Below, one piece after another: positions 60,391 through 64,000 of a stretch of DNA of 64,000 nt. The notes beneath the pieces are model-generated. The model made no database searches and was not told where the DNA came from. It was given only the letters and a program-made list of their open reading frames with translations. The DNA is taken from contig NZ_BAGE01000048.1 of NCBI RefSeq assembly GCF_000308675.1, positions 124,001-188,000 on the forward strand, written 5' to 3'. Both the position numbers and the translations under genes were made by a program. The stretch comes from Nocardia paucivorans NBRC 100373 (lineage in GTDB: Bacteria > Actinomycetota > Actinomycetes > Mycobacteriales > Mycobacteriaceae). Numbering within the stretch: position 1 is the first letter of the stretch; every line of letters starts with the position of its first letter.

Positions 60391-62064
60391 GTGAACAACT
60401 TGTTCCATGCCGATCCGAACCACCTACGAAAATCGGCGGCGGAAGCAATGAGCATCGCAGCGGAAATCTCCCGAGCGCTCGGCGCGATGAAAGACCTCAT
60501 GTCGGAGCACGATTCGTGCTGGGGACGCGATCGGACGGGCAAGGTATTCGAAGAGGGTTACCTGCCGGATGCGAAGCAGGGTGTGGACTACATCGCGGGC
60601 ATAGCCGGGCGACTGGGAAAAGTCGGCTCCCGTATCGAGGAGGCCACCGCTGCGTTCACCGATCGGGATCGGATCGGTGCATCCGAGCTGATATCCTCCG
60701 GCCCCAGCGGCCTCGACCTCCCTCGGTACGAATCCGGAGCCACCGCACCGATTCCACCAGTGTCACACATCCCGGCGGGACCCGGACCAGGCCGAAGTAT
60801 CGACCCCCTGCCCCGTACCGGTATCGACCCCCTGCCCAGTGCCGGTATCGACTCCCTGCCCCGTACCGAACTCACCGGCTCGCATACCGCGTACGGCGGT
60901 CCCGAGGATTCCGTGAACTCGGGTGATTCGCAGGACGGCGTCACCGCACCCGAGACTTCCACCCCCCGGCCCGCGAGGACGGACGACCTCCAGAACCGGC
61001 CCGGCCCGGACACCGCCGCACCGGCACAGCCGATCCAGCTTCCCCACGTCACCCCCGCTGCTACGCCCCCCGGCAACCACGAGCACACCGGACGAACCCC
61101 GAACCGAGCGAACGCCCCATTTCCCGGAATCGCACCGAGCCCCGCCTCCGCATCCGCCTCCGGTAACACTCGCAACACTCCGTGGTCGGGCCCTACACCT
61201 CGGACGCCGTGGTCGAACCCCATGAGCACCCGGCGCGCGCCGAAGGACGAAACCCTCCCGCGGGTCTCCGCACCGCGCCGCGCCGACAACAGGCCTCCCG
61301 GTATCGGTCGCCCTGCCGCCGCGCGGCCGCGCCGCTCCGATTCCCGTCGCATCCGGGCGCCCCAGGCGGCGCCGCGATACTCCGACACCGCCGCCATGGA
61401 GGCGGCACGAGCGATGGCGGCGCGGCACGGACTGACGATCGCCGGTTTCGAGACGGCAGGGGTGAATGAGCACACGGTGCGAGAAATCGCCGCCGCATTG
61501 GACGACCTGCTCATGAAATACCCGATCGAATTGGATGGGATTGCCATAACCGACACGACCGCTCGGGCACTTTCCGGTACCGTGCCCGTGCCCACGACCG
61601 ACGGCTCGATGATGTCGGCCAAGTGGATAATCTTGGAGCGCGCCGAGCTCACCGATTCGACTCGCCCGACCGCGACCTGCGATACCGCGGGTGAGGTCCC
61701 GGGAACCGTTGGGACGAAGGAGTATTCGACGGTGGTGCGTGAATTCGGACGAGTACTCGACGCCGTCGGGGGCTTTCGGGCCCGCCGTGGAGCGCAAAAG
61801 GCTTTGATCGGCGAGTATCTGCGGATTTCCGGCCATAGACCCGGCGATCGCCTCGCCGGTGTGGTCGCAGGTTACAAGCGCTGGCGCGGGCGACTGCCCG
61901 CCCACGGTCCGGTCATCGGGGTGTTCGAGCCTGCCACCGCGCTGGCGGAGGCCTTCACCGAAGTCGAACTACACGGCTCGAAGGCCGGCGGCCCCGCGAG
62001 GGTCCTGCACGAAGTTCTGGTGCGGACAGCGCAGAATGCCATGGTTACTCGGTCACTGCGCTGA
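60391..62064 (+). CDS. WXG100-type exported protein with degenerate zincin toxin-like domain
   Basis: Protein of 557 aa from GTG 60391. Residues 1-95 form a helical WXG100-like hairpin with the turn DSCWGRDRTGKVFEEGY, a signature of type VII-secreted proteins. Residues 100-330 are Pro/Thr/Arg-rich, including three IDPLPRTG-like repeats. The C-terminal about 220 residues (RHGLTIAGFETAGVNEHTVR; STVVREFGRVLDAVGGFRAR; TALAEAFTEVELHG) resemble the zincin-like domain of actinobacterial secreted toxins, which normally reads HEFGH. Here it is R450-EFG-R454, so both zinc histidines are arginines, while the downstream EAF acidic site remains. The protein is probably catalytically dead or has a changed role. 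Confidence 0.7.
   Translation: MNNLFHADPNHLRKSAAEAMSIAAEISRALGAMKDLMSEHDSCWGRDRTGKVFEEGYLPDAKQGVDYIAGIAGRLGKVGSRIEEATAAFTDRDRIGASELISSGPSGLDLPRYESGATAPIPPVSHIPAGPGPGRSIDPLPRTGIDPLPSAGIDSLPRTELTGSHTAYGGPEDSVNSGDSQDGVTAPETSTPRPARTDDLQNRPGPDTAAPAQPIQLPHVTPAATPPGNHEHTGRTPNRANAPFPGIAPSPASASASGNTRNTPWSGPTPRTPWSNPMSTRRAPKDETLPRVSAPRRADNRPPGIGRPAAARPRRSDSRRIRAPQAAPRYSDTAAMEAARAMAARHGLTIAGFETAGVNEHTVREIAAALDDLLMKYPIELDGIAITDTTARALSGTVPVPTTDGSMMSAKWIILERAELTDSTRPTATCDTAGEVPGTVGTKEYSTVVREFGRVLDAVGGFRARRGAQKALIGEYLRISGHRPGDRLAGVVAGYKRWRGRLPAHGPVIGVFEPATALAEAFTEVELHGSKAGGPARVLHEVLVRTAQNAMVTRSLR
60799..60870 (+). repeat. Three tandem 24-bp coding repeats
   Basis: Units at 60799-60822, 60823-60846 and 60847-60870 encode IDPLPRTG, IDPLPSAG and IDSLPRTE within the proline-rich linker of the WXG-type protein. 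Copy number may vary between strains. Confidence 0.8.
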
Positions 62065-62135
62065 ATCGGCTGTGCCCTGCCCGGCCGATGTTCGATATCG
62101 CGACCGATTACGCTCTGCCCGACCGTGTCCGGTTG

Positions 62136-62636
62136 TCACCGCCCGACAAAGGTCTGGTCGAGCAACTCTTGGGCCAGGTCGGTGACGACGGCGGCAAGAG
62201 CCTGCCCGTCCGTTCCGGGACCGAATGCAACGCCCGGTGCCAGCCGGGCGGCCAATTCCCGGAGCAGACTGCCGATGATCATGGCCCGTAACTCTGTCAG
62301 CACCACAAGATTCGGGTCCGTGTCGGCGGGGAATGGATCCGGTTTGCGATCACCGGCGAGCTCCCGACGGATCTCGGCGGCCTCCTCGTCGAGACCGATG
62401 GGGCGTTTCTCGGTGCCCTCGTAGCGGTACAGGCTCACCAGGTGCCGACCGGGATCGGCCTGGGCCGCCAGAACGCCCGCATCGGAAGCGGCAGCGCCGG
62501 TCGCGAGGCGGTGCAGTTCCGTGAGAGCGGCACGCAGGGATTCCGAATGTTCCGATATCTCCCCGGCTCGGTCCAGGACGGCCAGCGCTGCCCCGCGCAA
62601 CCGACGGAGCTGCTCGGCGGCGTCGACATCGGTCAC
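62136..62636 (-). CDS. Hypothetical protein
   Basis: Protein of 166 aa, mostly helical and acidic. It begins MTDVDAAEQLRRLRGAALAV and includes LYRYEGTEKRPIGLDEEAAE and TELRAMIIGSLLRELAARL. No signal peptide, membrane helix or catalytic motif is visible. ATG 62636 follows the GT4 gene by 74 bases on the same strand, so the two may be an operon. It is convergent with the WXG-type gene, so an immunity role is possible only by distance and is not supported. Confidence 0.6.
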   Translation of the reverse strand: MTDVDAAEQLRRLRGAALAVLDRAGEISEHSESLRAALTELHRLATGAAASDAGVLAAQADPGRHLVSLYRYEGTEKRPIGLDEEAAEIRRELAGDRKPDPFPADTDPNLVVLTELRAMIIGSLLRELAARLAPGVAFGPGTDGQALAAVVTDLAQELLDQTFVGR

Positions 62637-62710
62637 ATCCGTACCTTCCTTCCCGGTCGGCTGCCTGCTCTACCCTACCTTCGTCCCCATCGGCCGATAC
62701 CGGTTGCGCC

Positions 62711-63988
62711 CTATTTCGCTCGTCGAGCCGTCTGGAGCAGCGATTCCGCCGCGGATTGCCAGGTCACCTGGGCATCGATGAGCTCTTGCCGAATCTGTCC
62801 GGCGCGACGCCACACGGTTTCCTGATTCTGTAGCCGATGTTCGATCCGATCGACCCATTCTCCGATGGGCACCCGGCTGGCGTAACCCTGCGGCACCAAT
62901 AGATCGGCCGTGAGTTCCGGCGGGAAACGAGCCGGGTCGGCCAGGAATCGCCCGACCCCGCTGGTATCGGGAACCAGCACGGGCACCCCCACGGCCAGAC
63001 TTTCGGTAGCGACCATACCGAAGCTCTCCGCACGGGAAGGCATGAGCACCAAGTGTGTTCGTCGCAGATCGGCAAGAATATCGCCAGGGTCCAGAGTGTA
63101 TGGCAACACCGATACCGATCTGCCTGCTTGCTCCGACAGCAGCAACTCGGCGCGGGAAATCGTTTCCGGCTTGGCGCCGCGAACGGTCAAACCCACGTCG
63201 ATACCCCGTTCGTTGAGTTGCCGAACCATCTCCGCCGCATCGGCGATACCTTTGCGCTCGTCATTGGCCCGGCCGAAAACCAGGAGGTTGTACGGGCCAC
63301 CCGGCTCCGGCGGCGAAATCTGCTCGCCGAAAATCAGACCCGGCACCAGTTCGTGGACCAGCGGCTCGGCATGGACCCGATCGGCCATATCGGCCACGTA
63401 TCGGGTCAGTATCGGTCCGGTACCGACGACGACATCAGCGGTGGAGATCAGAGCGCTCTCCTTGAACTCGTTGGCGACTCCGACTTCGGATTTACCCGAT
63501 ACATTGCCGAAAGCGTGGTTGTCGGTGTGCGCCAGATGGACCAGTGTGGCGTCCGGATAGCGGAGGGCCCGGATGAGCCGACCCGCATAACCCGTGTGGC
63601 GACTGTGGGCGATGATCACGTCGACACCGTCGGGCAAGGTGTCCAGATCCGTGGTCATCTGCTCACGTCGATCCACGTCGGGCGCATAATGGCGCGGCCC
63701 CAGCACGGTGATGGAATCACCGCCCTCGGCACCGGTGACATCGTGACCGACCCGGACGAACACCTCGTGTCCTCCCGCTGCGAACCCCTCCGCCAGGTTG
63801 CGGTTGAGCACCGTCACGCCACCCTGCCCGGGGTGCCATTCGTCATTCAGCAGGAGAACCCGCGCGCGAGCCGATACCCGTGGCCGCGCCGGCTCACCCC
63901 GCGCGGCCGGTCCCGAATCGGAATCGGATCGACCGGTCCGTTCCTGGGAACGAAACAGCGGTCCACCGGTTTCCGCCACTGTCGACAT
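62711..63988 (-). CDS. GT4-family glycosyltransferase
   Basis: Retaining glycosyltransferase of 425 aa with the GT-B fold. A disordered about 40-residue N-terminus precedes VLLLNDEWHPGQGGVTVLNR and LAEGFAAGGHEVFVRVG. The C-terminal domain has LLVFGRANDERKGIADAAEM and the nucleotide-sugar motif VLMPSRAESFGMVATESLAVG, with the E-x7-E pair, then VPVLVPDTSGVGRFL. Donor and acceptor are unknown. ATG 63988 lies near the window end, so the upstream context is missing. Confidence 0.85.
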   Translation of the reverse strand: MSTVAETGGPLFRSQERTGRSDSDSGPAARGEPARPRVSARARVLLLNDEWHPGQGGVTVLNRNLAEGFAAGGHEVFVRVGHDVTGAEGGDSITVLGPRHYAPDVDRREQMTTDLDTLPDGVDVIIAHSRHTGYAGRLIRALRYPDATLVHLAHTDNHAFGNVSGKSEVGVANEFKESALISTADVVVGTGPILTRYVADMADRVHAEPLVHELVPGLIFGEQISPPEPGGPYNLLVFGRANDERKGIADAAEMVRQLNERGIDVGLTVRGAKPETISRAELLLSEQAGRSVSVLPYTLDPGDILADLRRTHLVLMPSRAESFGMVATESLAVGVPVLVPDTSGVGRFLADPARFPPELTADLLVPQGYASRVPIGEWVDRIEHRLQNQETVWRRAGQIRQELIDAQVTWQSAAESLLQTARRAK

Positions 63989-64000
63989 CCGACGCGGAAG

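Overview
The window is high-GC actinobacterial chromosome, most likely from Nocardia or a close relative (Mycobacteriales). The gene order arcA, pmt, rsmI, metG, tatD, ksgA, ispE, then pth, rplY, prs, glmU, tetR, mfd, mazG is close to the Mycobacterium tuberculosis Rv1001-Rv1021 region. Many starts are GTG or TTG, lipoboxes and FHA proteins are common, some genes look leaderless, and an ergothioneine locus is present. The species is an inference; no rRNA gene is present.

Layout. 0-6.4 kb: two FHA proteins (one a FHA-FHA-ABC transporter cut by the window edge) alternate with two lipoproteins, one a zinc metallopeptidase. 6.4-13.4 kb: a compact, apparently iron-regulated cluster. It encodes a clavaminate-synthase-like dioxygenase, SbnB-like, SbnH-like and SbnA-like enzymes, a MATE exporter and a flavodoxin, with three DtxR/IdeR-like boxes. 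It holds the enzymes for 2,3-diaminopropionate and a fold-III decarboxylase but no NRPS or NIS synthetase; I consider it the best candidate for an undescribed metallophore pathway. 13.6-15.1 kb: a flavin-type split-barrel protein, TerD and a broken HxlR regulator. 15.1-21.2 kb: egtABCD with a divergent class-V PLP enzyme (probable egtE). 21.3-24.1 kb: a Pks16-like acyl-AMP ligase and a proline-rich membrane protein.

24.3-37.0 kb is housekeeping: prs-glmU, tRNA-Gln, a TetR gene, a frameshifted second TetR gene, mfd-mazG, pth, rplY and prfC. 37.0-42.2 kb: NTF2-like, Abi-alpha-like, DUF445 and ABC-F genes. 42.4-52.3 kb: ispE, copZ with a CsoR-type operator, rsmA, a small ORF with an upstream perfect CRP-type site where rpfB would be expected, tatD, metG, rsmI, pmt and arcA-gntR. 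52.3-57.3 kb: soxR, an SDR, a GAF-GGDEF-EAL protein and two overlapping Cass2/GyrI-like genes. 57.3-64 kb looks accessory: an orphan TrbL/VirB6-like membrane protein, a WXG100-type exported protein with a toxin-like zincin domain whose two zinc histidines are arginines, an unknown protein and a GT4 glycosyltransferase.

Functional themes are metal and redox homeostasis (iron-box cluster, ergothioneine, SoxR, CopZ), envelope and signalling functions (FHA proteins, Pmt, c-di-GMP), and a 3' accessory region linked to secretion.
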